A stretch of DNA of 5,613 bases from Deltaproteobacteria bacterium (GTDB taxonomy: Bacteria; Desulfobacterota; GWC2-55-46; DRQE01). Position 1 is the first letter of the stretch, and the number at the start of each line of letters is the position of its first letter. Below the pieces are notes generated by a model. That model saw only the letters and a program-made list of their open reading frames with translations, was not told the origin of the DNA and ran no database searches. The translations under genes and the position numbers were made by a program. Of the stretch, positions 1-5,605 are shown piece by piece. Location: the NCBI GenBank assembly GCA_011371515.1, contig DRQE01000146.1:1-5613 (forward strand), in the 5' to 3' direction.

Positions 1-116
1 ATAGCCCCTGTGTCCACATACTTGAAACCAAGCCTTCTTGCAACATTACGGCTTACAGTGGACTTGCCAGACCCAGAGGGTCCATCTATGGCAACAACCG
101 GTCCTCTTGGTTTCAT
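1..116 (-). CDS. cmk: Cytidylate kinase (CMP kinase), N-terminal fragment cut by the window edge
   Basis: Cytosolic nucleoside monophosphate kinase that phosphorylates CMP and dCMP with ATP, feeding CTP/dCTP synthesis. Only the first 38 codons are inside the window; the gene runs off the left edge and is not a pseudogene on this evidence. The visible part reads [20 protein letters not shown], a P-loop (Walker A, residues 12-19, G-x4-G-K-S) right after a hydrophobic strand. It is followed near residue 35 by a YVDTGA segment, which is diagnostic of Cmk (Y-x-D-T-G-A-M/L-Y in the family). The ATG at 116-114 shares an ATGA with the aroA stop, and an AGAGGT ribosome binding site lies 9 nt upstream (126-131), so the start is firm. 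cmk downstream of aroA is a recurring bacterial arrangement, commonly continuing to rpsA, sometimes with ispH between. Family assignment is secure although most of the protein is unseen. Confidence 0.93.
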   Translation of the reverse strand, partial: MKPRGPVVAIDGPSGSGKSTVSRNVARRLGFKYVDTGA

Positions 117-1414
117 CTTACGACTACCTCTTCAAGGTCTTTGTAGAAATCGGGGTAAGAGACTGCCACACACTCTGTATCATCGAGCTCTATGCCATCT
201 TCTGTGTTGAGCGCCATTATAGAGAGTGCCATTGCTATGCGGTGGTCTCCCCTTGTCTCGAGCCTTACGCCACCCTTTAGTCTGCCCTTCCCCCTGCCTT
301 CTATAACGATGCCGTCTTCCAGTTCTTCTACCTCCACGCCGAGCTTTTTAAGTGCCTCTGCCATGGCTTCTATACGGTCGCTCTCTTTTACCCTCAACTC
401 TTCTGCCTCTCTTATGGTGGTCCTTCCCTCTGCAAAGACCGCACAGACGCACAGAAGGGGAAACTCATCTATGGCAGCCACAAGCTCTGCCCTGCCGAGC
501 TCTATACCCTTAAGGGGAGCCTCTTTCACTATAATGTCTCCTACCGGCTCTCCGCATTCCTCTTTTATGTTGAATATCTCTATACAGGCACCCATCTTTT
601 TGAGAATATCCACTATTCCACACCTCATGGGATTGAGCCCCACATCCCTTATGACCACCTCGGAGTCCTCCAGCACAGAGGCTGCCACAAGAAAGAAGGC
701 TGCCGAGGAGATGTCCCCCGGTATGCGAAGATGCCTCCCCTTAAGCCCTGTGGCAGGCAGAATCCTTACCCGAAGTTCATCCCGTGTTATATTTGCCCCA
801 AAGAGGGCGAGCATCCGCTCGGTATGGTCTCTCGTTCTCTGTGGTTCCTCTACGACGGTCTCGCCTGTGGCATAAAGGCCTGCAAGAAGAAGCGAAGACT
901 TTACCTGTGCACTTGCCACAGGTAGCCTGTAGTTTATACCCTTAAGGCTCTCTCCCTTTATGCTTACAGGCAGATAGCTTGCGTTCTTTCTTCCGTATAT
1001 GGTTGCCCCCATCTCTGTAAGGGGTTCTGTAACCCGTGCCATCGGGCGTGTACGGAGGGATTCATCCCCTGTTATAACAGAGAAAAAGGGCTGTGCCGAA
1101 AGAAGCCCCATCATAAGCCTTGCCGTGGTGCCAGAGTTTCCTGCATAGAGCACATCCTCCGGCTCTTTGAGCCCGTACATTCCAACCCCATCTATGAATA
1201 CCGTGTTGTGAGGTGCCTCTTTTATGCTCACCCCCATGGCTCTGAAGAGCTCTATGGTTCTTCTGTTGTCATCACCCGGTGCAAGCCCCACAATCTGGGT
1301 TCTGCCCTCGGCTATGGAGCCAAGGATGACCGCCCTGTGGGAGATACTCTTGTCCCCCGGCACCACTATCTCTCCACTGACTCTTACGGCTGGTCTTATG
1401 AGGGTATCATCCAT
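113..1414 (-). CDS. aroA: 3-phosphoshikimate 1-carboxyvinyltransferase (EPSP synthase), class II type
   Basis: Transfers the enolpyruvyl group of PEP to shikimate-3-phosphate, giving EPSP, the step before chorismate synthase; cytosolic. The 433-aa product is full length for the family. Visible motifs: PGDKSISHR (19-27, with K22 and R27 for PEP and S3P), GNSGTTAR (92-99), SAQVK (168-172), RDHTE (195-199), the catalytic aspartate in AAIDEFP (D316, by alignment to E. coli D313), RVKESDR (342-347, E344 matching E. coli E341), TRGDHRIAM (387-395) and a C-terminal SYPDF (419-423). GDKS, SAQ-x-K, R-D-H-T-E and N-x-T-R (208-211) together are the class II signature, unlike E. coli AroA. The ATG lies inside the end of tyrA (8-nt overlap). 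Only a weak AAGGGAT stands far upstream, so translation probably depends on coupling to tyrA. The stop shares ATGA with cmk. No missing catalytic residue was noticed. Confidence 0.97.
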   Translation of the reverse strand: MDDTLIRPAVRVSGEIVVPGDKSISHRAVILGSIAEGRTQIVGLAPGDDNRRTIELFRAMGVSIKEAPHNTVFIDGVGMYGLKEPEDVLYAGNSGTTARLMMGLLSAQPFFSVITGDESLRTRPMARVTEPLTEMGATIYGRKNASYLPVSIKGESLKGINYRLPVASAQVKSSLLLAGLYATGETVVEEPQRTRDHTERMLALFGANITRDELRVRILPATGLKGRHLRIPGDISSAAFFLVAASVLEDSEVVIRDVGLNPMRCGIVDILKKMGACIEIFNIKEECGEPVGDIIVKEAPLKGIELGRAELVAAIDEFPLLCVCAVFAEGRTTIREAEELRVKESDRIEAMAEALKKLGVEVEELEDGIVIEGRGKGRLKGGVRLETRGDHRIAMALSIMALNTEDGIELDDTECVAVSYPDFYKDLEEVVVR

Positions 1415-2285
1415 CGTTTATGTGTGCATCCCTTATCTTCTTTGCCCTCTCAAAGGCACCTTTTATGGCATCAAGGTCGTCTGCTGCAATGCTTTCTTTT
1501 ATGCTGTCAAGGGTCCTCTGGAACTCCTCTATGGCGTCCAGTATTGCCTCTTTGTTCATCGAGCATATGTCTGCCCACATCTCTGGTGAGCTCGAGGCTA
1601 TACGGGTGAAATCTCTGAACCCACCGGCAGAAAACTCAAGCAGTTTCTGCCCCTTCTTCTCTTCCATAGTGGCTATAGTGTTGACAAGTGAGTAGGCTAT
1701 CACATGGGGCAGGTGGCTTACTCCTGCAAGCACGATGTCATGGAGTGCTGCATCCATCATTACGACCTCCGAGCCCACCGCCTGCCAGAGCTCTTTTATG
1801 GTCTCAAGTGCATCTTCTGGTGTGCGTGATGTGGGGGTTATGATACACTTTCTGTCTTTGAAGAGCCCCTCAAAGGCAGCCGCAGCTCCTGAGTGTTCTG
1901 TGCCAGCTATCGGATGTGCTGGCACGAAGGATACTCCCTCTTTTAGCAGGGGTTCCACCTCTTCTATTATGCGCGCCTTCACACTTCCCACATCTGTAAG
2001 TATGGTGCCTTCTGTGAGGGCTGGCATCATTGCTTCAACGACCTTTGCCACACTTCTTACTGGCACTGCCACCACAACGAGCCCGCATCCACGGACCCCT
2101 TCGGTAAGCTCTGTTGTCCAGCTATCGACTATACCCCGTGAGGCTGCAATCTTGAGATTTTCCACACCTCTGCCTATGCCAACCACATGGCCCGTAAGCC
2201 CAAGTCTTTTCATATCGAGGGCGAGTGAGCCACCTATAAGGCCCACCCCCACTATGGCAACTCTTTCGAAAAAGGGTCTGCCCAA
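1407..2285 (-). CDS. tyrA: Prephenate (or arogenate) dehydrogenase, TyrA, no ACT domain
   Basis: Oxidatively decarboxylates prephenate to 4-hydroxyphenylpyruvate, or arogenate to tyrosine; the sequence does not settle which substrate. The 292-aa protein has an N-terminal Rossmann fold with GVGLIGGS (13-20) and a C-terminal helical dehydrogenase domain. Active-site motifs are present: TDVGSVK (98-103), HPIAGTEHSG (124-133, H124 the likely catalytic histidine), SHLPH (190-194) and GGFRDFTRIA (221-230, with R228 aligned to the substrate-binding arginine of Aquifex TyrA). It ends without an ACT domain or fused chorismate mutase. The residue after the second beta strand is glycine followed by arginine (G38-R39) rather than the usual aspartate, which suggests NADP use. 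The start is TTG: the next in-frame methionine falls beyond the glycine-rich loop, and AGGGAGG lies 11 nt upstream. It begins 2 nt after the aroF stop and overlaps aroA by 8 nt. Confidence 0.95.
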   Translation of the reverse strand: MGRPFFERVAIVGVGLIGGSLALDMKRLGLTGHVVGIGRGVENLKIAASRGIVDSWTTELTEGVRGCGLVVVAVPVRSVAKVVEAMMPALTEGTILTDVGSVKARIIEEVEPLLKEGVSFVPAHPIAGTEHSGAAAAFEGLFKDRKCIITPTSRTPEDALETIKELWQAVGSEVVMMDAALHDIVLAGVSHLPHVIAYSLVNTIATMEEKKGQKLLEFSAGGFRDFTRIASSSPEMWADICSMNKEAILDAIEEFQRTLDSIKESIAADDLDAIKGAFERAKKIRDAHINDG

Positions 2286-2287
2286 AG

Positions 2288-3301
2288 TTAGATAGTCCTC
2301 CCTATGGCGGTGGCTATTGCCTTGAGCTCTTCCATGAGGGGGTGGGATTTATCGGGTTTGAGCGACTGTGCACCATCGCACAGGGCGTTTTCAGGGTCGG
2401 AGTGGACCTCTATCATAAGCCCATCGGCACCCACTGCTACCGCTGCCTTTGCAAGTGGTGCCACAAGGTCCCATTTGCCTGTGGCATGGCTCGGGTCCAC
2501 TATGACGGGCAGATGGGTCTCTTCTTTGAGCACAGGTATGGCACTCAGATCCAGAGTGTTGCGGGTTGCCGTCTCGAATGTGCGTATACCCCTTTCACAG
2601 AGTATTATGTTGGTATTGCCCTGTGAGGCTATGTACTCTGCGCTCATGAGCCATTCTTTTATGGTTGCTGCAAGCCCTCTTTTAAGAAGCACCGGTTTCC
2701 CTGTTTTGCCCACCTCTGTGAGGAGCCTGAAGTTCTGCATGTTTCGTGCACCTATCTGGATTATATCCACATACTCGCAGAGAAGCTCCGTATCACGCGG
2801 GTCCATAAGCTCACTCACTATGGGCAGCCCCGTCCTCTTCTTTGCCTCTTTCAGATACTTAAGCCCCTCTTCACCAAGCCCCTGAAATGAGTATGGCGAG
2901 GTTCTCGGCTTGAATGCCCCGCCTCTTAAGAAGTTTGCCCCGCTTGCCTTGACCCTTTCGGCACAGTCCAAAAGAAGCTCCTGAGTCTCCACGCTGCAGG
3001 GACCTGCAATAACCTGTATCTGTTCCGCACCTATCTTTCTTCCCTCCACCTCTATTACGGTGGGTTCTGGCCTGAACTCCCTGCTAACGAGTTTGTAGGG
3101 CTTTAGCACGGGCATGGCTTTTTCCACACCCGGCAGAGCCTCAAGGGGTACTGTTTCAAGCAGTGACTCGTCTCCTATAACCCCTATTATGGTCCTCTCC
3201 TTGCCCTTCGATATGAGGACCGATAGCCCTGTGGCTTCTATCTTCTCCACTATGTGGTCTATCTCTTCCTGTGTGGCATCCTTCTTTAGTACTATAATCA
3301 T
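2288..3301 (-). CDS. aroF: 3-deoxy-7-phosphoheptulonate (DAHP) synthase, type I-beta, with N-terminal ferredoxin-like regulatory domain
   Basis: Condenses PEP with erythrose-4-phosphate to DAHP, the entry reaction of the shikimate pathway; cytosolic and metal dependent. The 337-aa length and layout match Thermotoga maritima DAHP synthase almost without gaps: a ferredoxin-like (ACT-like) domain at about 1-70, a linker, then the (beta/alpha)8 barrel from about 90. The four metal ligands fall at the Thermotoga numbers: C102 (in AGPCS), H272 (in DPSHATG), E298 (in MIEVH) and D309 (in LCDGAQS). Substrate motifs include LRGGAFKPRTSPYSFQG (125-141), IGARNMQN (183-190), LLKRG (205-209) and CERGIRTFE (235-243). 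The ferredoxin-like domain is the known site of Tyr/Phe feedback in this subfamily. Its effector-contact stretch reads L29-I30-S31, where Thermotoga has His29. The ATG shares ATGA with the hisC stop and is preceded by AGGGAGGG (3311-3318). A KDO-8-P synthase is unlikely given the regulatory domain and neighbours. Confidence 0.97.
   Translation of the reverse strand: MIIVLKKDATQEEIDHIVEKIEATGLSVLISKGKERTIIGVIGDESLLETVPLEALPGVEKAMPVLKPYKLVSREFRPEPTVIEVEGRKIGAEQIQVIAGPCSVETQELLLDCAERVKASGANFLRGGAFKPRTSPYSFQGLGEEGLKYLKEAKKRTGLPIVSELMDPRDTELLCEYVDIIQIGARNMQNFRLLTEVGKTGKPVLLKRGLAATIKEWLMSAEYIASQGNTNIILCERGIRTFETATRNTLDLSAIPVLKEETHLPVIVDPSHATGKWDLVAPLAKAAVAVGADGLMIEVHSDPENALCDGAQSLKPDKSHPLMEELKAIATAIGRTI
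2297..2303 (-). promoter_or_regulatory. Strong ribosome binding site supporting the TTG start of tyrA
   Basis: AGGGAGG lies inside the last codons of aroF, 11 nt upstream of the TTG at 2285. No ATG or GTG occurs in frame between this site and the Rossmann glycine loop, so the unusual TTG is the only start that keeps the NAD(P)-binding motif. The strong site plausibly compensates for the weak start codon. Confidence 0.75.
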
Positions 3302-4422
3302 AGGTGAGACCCCTCCCTTTCTTTATATTCTTCTGTTACAGCCCTTAAGGCATCTATAAATCGTCTGTTCTCCTCCTCTGTACCCACTGTAACCCTTATG
3401 TACTCCTCGAGCCCGAATCCCTTCATAGCCCTTACTATTACACCCTTTTCAAGAAGCCTTCTGTAAAACCCCTCTCCATCTCCGACCCGTATGAGAAAGA
3501 AGTTTGCCTCTGTTCTGACGAAACTGTAGCCCATCTTTTCGAGCTCTCCGTAGAGGTATTCAAGCCCCCTGATGTTGTTCTCCCTTGAGCGGGTGATGTG
3601 CTCTTTATCATCGAGGGCAGCAAGTGAAGCCACCTGTGCAAGGCTGTTCACATTGAAGGGCTGACGCACCCTGCCGAGATAGTCCACAATCTTCGGATGC
3701 CCCACCCCGTAGCCAATCCTCAACCCTGCAAGCCCGTATATCTTGGAAAATGTCCTCAAGACCACCACCGCCCTACCCTCTTTCACATACTCGATGGAGT
3801 TTGGAAAGTCCTCGTCCTGCACATACTCGTAATACGCCTCGTCAAGGCATACTATAACATCCTCTGGCAGAGAGTCGAGAAAACCACGGAGCTCGTCCTT
3901 TCTTACAATAGTTCCTGTGGGGTTGTTCGGGTTGGCTATGAATATAAGCCGCGTCTTATCGGTAACCGCCTCTGCCATTGCCTTAAGAGAAATCCTCAAC
4001 TCCCCATCGAGAGCCACCTTTACAGCCACCCCACCTGCAGCCTTCACCACCAGCGGATATACCGCAAAAGATGGCTCGGCCATTACCACATGCTCACCCT
4101 CTCTTACAAAGGTTCTCACCAGTAGCTCTATAATCTCGTTGGAGCCGTTGCCAAATATGAGGCATTCCTCGGGCACACCAAGCCTCTCTGAAAGCTTCCT
4201 TTTAAGATAGAAACATGACCCATCGGGGTATCTGTTGAGCCCTGCAAGTGCCCCCTTTATAGCCTCCACCGCCTTTGGCGAAGGCCCCAGAGGGTTCTCA
4301 TTGCTTGCAAGTTTTATGGGCTTAAGCCCCAGCTCCCTTTCCACCTCTTCTATTGGCTTTCCGGGGGGATAGGGCACAAGCTCCTCTATGTTACTGGATA
4401 CATGCAACTTTATATTCTTCAT
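3298..4422 (-). CDS. hisC: HisC-family PLP aminotransferase (histidinol-phosphate / aromatic aminotransferase)
   Basis: Class I/II fold-type I aminotransferase of the histidinol-phosphate subfamily; 374 aa from the ATG at 4422. Visible motifs: LASNENPLGPSP near 38-49 (subfamily signature), GNGSNEII near 91-98 (PLP phosphate contact), ANPNNPTG at 163-170, DEAYYEY from D194, TFSKIYGLAGLRIGYG at 224-239 with the Schiff-base lysine K227 and phosphate-binding R235, and EYIRVTVG near 340-347 with the carboxylate-binding R343. Family members make histidinol phosphate, but several also transaminate phenylpyruvate, hydroxyphenylpyruvate or prephenate. Its position between pheA and aroF/tyrA, with no his genes nearby, argues that its main job here is Phe/Tyr formation (the role called AroJ or HisHb elsewhere). 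If the genome has no second copy it must serve histidine too. An in-frame TTG directly precedes the ATG, but AAGGA sits 6 nt from the ATG and only 3 nt from the TTG. Its TGA overlaps the aroF ATG. Confidence 0.94.
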   Translation of the reverse strand: MKNIKLHVSSNIEELVPYPPGKPIEEVERELGLKPIKLASNENPLGPSPKAVEAIKGALAGLNRYPDGSCFYLKRKLSERLGVPEECLIFGNGSNEIIELLVRTFVREGEHVVMAEPSFAVYPLVVKAAGGVAVKVALDGELRISLKAMAEAVTDKTRLIFIANPNNPTGTIVRKDELRGFLDSLPEDVIVCLDEAYYEYVQDEDFPNSIEYVKEGRAVVVLRTFSKIYGLAGLRIGYGVGHPKIVDYLGRVRQPFNVNSLAQVASLAALDDKEHITRSRENNIRGLEYLYGELEKMGYSFVRTEANFFLIRVGDGEGFYRRLLEKGVIVRAMKGFGLEEYIRVTVGTEEENRRFIDALRAVTEEYKEREGSHL

Positions 4423-4428
4423 CAACTT

Positions 4429-4433
4429 TCCTT
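4429..4433 (-). promoter_or_regulatory. Ribosome binding site deciding the ATG start of hisC
   Basis: AAGGA is separated by 6 nt from the ATG at 4422 but only by 3 nt from the TTG codon at 4425. The ATG is therefore the better start, although a longest-ORF rule would pick the TTG and add one residue. Confidence 0.7.
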
Positions 4434-4438
4434 AAATA

Positions 4439-4457
4439 TTGTCTTAACTTTGTCTTA
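4439..4457 (-). repeat. Short direct repeat in the pheA-hisC gap
   Basis: The 8-mer TAAGACAA (minus strand) occurs at 4457-4450 and again at 4446-4439, a period of 11 bp or about one helical turn. It sits in the only substantial intergenic gap of the operon, just upstream of the hisC ribosome binding site. A role as a protein- or RNA-binding site is speculative; chance in AT-rich DNA is possible. Confidence 0.4.
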
Positions 4458-4470
4458 TAATTATCCCAAA

Positions 4471-5547
4471 CTACTGGCTTTTAGGATAAGAGCCAAGAAC
4501 CTTAAGGAATGAGCACTGCTCATAGAGTTTATCTATTGCCTGTTTTATCTTCTTGTCTGTTATGTGTCCTTCCATATCGAGGAAGAACACATATTCCCAT
4601 GCCTTTGTCTTCATGGGTCTGGACTCTATCTTCGTAAGGTTTATGTTGCGCTGTGCAAAGGGTCTGAGAATCCTGTAGAGTGCACCCGGAGCATCCTTTA
4701 TGGCAAAGAGTATGGATGTCTTGTCAGAGCCTGTTTTTGAGGCGTCTTTCTTGCCTATAACGAGAAACCTCGTGTAGTTGTCCGGATGATCCTCTATCTT
4801 TCTCTCCACTATCTTGAGGTCATAGGTTGTGGCAGCTGCCTCGCTTGCTATGGCACCTATGGATGGGTCTTGGGATGCCTTCTGGGCTGCAAGGGCGGTT
4901 GAGGCAGTGTCCACCACCGCAACTCCGGGCAGGTGTTTCTTCAGCCACTTGGAGCACTGGGCTATTGCATGGGAGTTGGAGGAGACCTTCTTTATGTCCT
5001 TGAGCCTGCCCGTCTTATTCATAAGGGCAAGAGAAATCTCGAGCATAATCTCTGCACATATCTTAAGGTTCGATGTTATGAACATATCGAGCGTGTGATC
5101 CACGGCACCCTCTGTTGTGTTCTCCACAGGCACCACACCGAAGTCTGCCTTGCCCTTTTCCACCTCGTCGAAGACATCGGAGATTTCGTCTTTCGGTATG
5201 AACTCACCTGACAGACCGAAGTGCCGCATGGCTGCCTCGTGGGTGAATGTGGCGTAGGGACCAAGAAAGGCAATCTTAAGGGGCTTTTCCAGTGACAGGG
5301 AGGCACTCATTATCTCCCTGAAGATATTCCTTATGGCACTGTTCGGTATGGGCCCCTTGTTAAGGGATGTAAGCCTTTCGTAAATCTCCCTTTCCCGCTC
5401 TGGCGAGTAATAGTCCTGCCTGTTCTGGGTCTTTATCCTGCCAATCTCTATTACGAGATTTGCCCGCTCGTTTAAAAGAGCAAGTATCTTTTCGTCAATT
5501 TCGTCTATCTTTTCTCTCAACTCTTTAAGACTTTCTGACACCTTCAC
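4471..5547 (-). CDS. pheA: Bifunctional chorismate mutase / prephenate dehydratase (P-protein)
   Basis: Converts chorismate to prephenate and then to phenylpyruvate. The 358 aa carry three modules. First is an AroQ-type helical mutase (about 1-87), with R11, R28, K39, R51 and E52 aligning with the E. coli P-protein active site. Second is the dehydratase (about 90-268), starting at KIAFLGPYATFTHEAA, with PVENTTEGAV (140-149), SSNSHAIAQC (189-198) and the catalytic NYTRF (257-261). Third is an ACT domain (about 277-355) with DAPGAL (285-290) and IESRP (307-311), the phenylalanine-binding signature, so allosteric inhibition by Phe is expected. E87 stands where E. coli has Q88. The start is GTG at 5547: AGGA lies 7 nt upstream, no other start occurs before the upstream in-frame TAA, and the numbering then matches E. 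coli. The GTG two codons later (5541) is a possible alternative that would remove only two residues. It appears to be the first gene of the operon and is followed by a 48-nt AT-rich gap. Confidence 0.97.
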   Translation of the reverse strand: MKVSESLKELREKIDEIDEKILALLNERANLVIEIGRIKTQNRQDYYSPEREREIYERLTSLNKGPIPNSAIRNIFREIMSASLSLEKPLKIAFLGPYATFTHEAAMRHFGLSGEFIPKDEISDVFDEVEKGKADFGVVPVENTTEGAVDHTLDMFITSNLKICAEIMLEISLALMNKTGRLKDIKKVSSNSHAIAQCSKWLKKHLPGVAVVDTASTALAAQKASQDPSIGAIASEAAATTYDLKIVERKIEDHPDNYTRFLVIGKKDASKTGSDKTSILFAIKDAPGALYRILRPFAQRNINLTKIESRPMKTKAWEYVFFLDMEGHITDKKIKQAIDKLYEQCSFLKVLGSYPKSQ

Positions 5548-5554
5548 ACCTCTA

Positions 5555-5558
5555 TCCT
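5555..5558 (-). promoter_or_regulatory. Ribosome binding site deciding the GTG start of pheA
   Basis: AGGA lies 7 nt before the GTG at 5547. A second purine stretch, GAGG, lies only 1 nt before that GTG but 7 nt before the next in-frame GTG (5541), so the two starts compete. The first is preferred because the AroQ active-site residues then take E. coli numbering. Confidence 0.6.
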
Positions 5559-5564
5559 GCCGAA

Positions 5565-5579
5565 ATTTAAGTATTTAAG
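5565..5579 (-). repeat. Tandem CTTAAAT repeat between the candidate -10 and pheA
   Basis: CTTAAAT occurs at 5579-5573 and 5571-5565 on the minus strand, an 8-bp period, overlapping the predicted -10 and transcription start. Function is unknown; it may simply be AT-rich promoter DNA. Confidence 0.3.
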
Positions 5580-5605
5580 ATAAATCATTTTCGGTGAAAA
5601 TTCAA
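5577..5605 (-). promoter_or_regulatory. Candidate sigma70-type promoter for the operon
   Basis: On the minus strand TTGAAT (5605-5600) is followed after exactly 17 nt by TATCTT (5582-5577). Each hexamer matches 4 of 6 consensus bases. The surrounding 66 nt are clearly more AT-rich than the genes. Transcription would begin near 5570, leaving a leader of roughly 23 nt before the pheA GTG, too short for a leader-peptide attenuator or a T-box. This is a motif match only; AT-rich DNA gives such matches by chance, and a stronger promoter could lie beyond the window. Confidence 0.35.
5587..5601. repeat. Perfect 6-bp inverted repeat inside the candidate promoter spacer
   Basis: ATTTTC-GGT-GAAAAT (plus strand) is a perfect dyad with a 3-nt centre. 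It lies almost exactly between the predicted -35 and -10 hexamers, overlapping the last two bases of the -35. That is a typical place for a repressor operator, but no known operator consensus (such as the TyrR box) is matched. It is too AT-rich and lacks the T-run expected of an intrinsic terminator. Confidence 0.35.

Larger units (their letters stand above)
1..5547 (-). other. Polycistronic aromatic amino acid operon pheA-hisC-aroF-tyrA-aroA-cmk
   Basis: Six co-oriented genes are packed with junctions of +48, -4, +2, -8 and -4 nt in transcription order. Three junctions (hisC/aroF, tyrA/aroA, aroA/cmk) are stop-start overlaps suited to translational coupling. No terminator-like hairpin followed by a T-run was seen at any junction, so one transcript is the simplest reading. 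The order pheA-hisC-tyrA-aroA-cmk is the same as in the pseudomonad supraoperon, where genes continue to rpsA, and hisC-tyrA-EPSP synthase is also the end of the Bacillus subtilis trp/aro supraoperon. These comparisons are from memory. The operon continues past the left edge. Confidence 0.85.

Noticed and set aside
113..116. Possible frameshift or fusion at the aroA/cmk and tyrA/aroA junctions
   Set aside because: Both proteins at each junction have complete, correctly placed termini; the overlaps are normal stop-start couplings. TyrA-AroA fusions exist in some pseudomonads but here each gene has its own stop and start.
192..875. 227-codon open frame on the plus strand, antisense to aroA
   Set aside because: Its product is a Ser/Pro/Thr-rich low-complexity string as expected from reading the complement of aroA; no recognisable domain, while aroA on the other strand has full motif support.
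1735..2885. Long plus-strand open frames opposite tyrA (1735-2295) and aroF (2304-2885)
   Set aside because: Shadow frames of well-supported genes; Ser/Thr-rich compositions and no family motifs.
3697..4210. Plus-strand open frames opposite hisC
   Set aside because: Antisense shadows with no motif or homology I recognise; they lie wholly within hisC.
4423..4425. TTG as the start of hisC
   Set aside because: It would sit only 3 nt from AAGGA, whereas the adjacent ATG has an ideal 6-nt spacing.
4423..4470. Internal promoter before hisC based on GATAAT and TATAAG hexamers
   Set aside because: No acceptable -35 at 16-18 nt; the nearest TTG-containing hexamer in the end of pheA is about 25 nt away. 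Kept only as a question in the findings.
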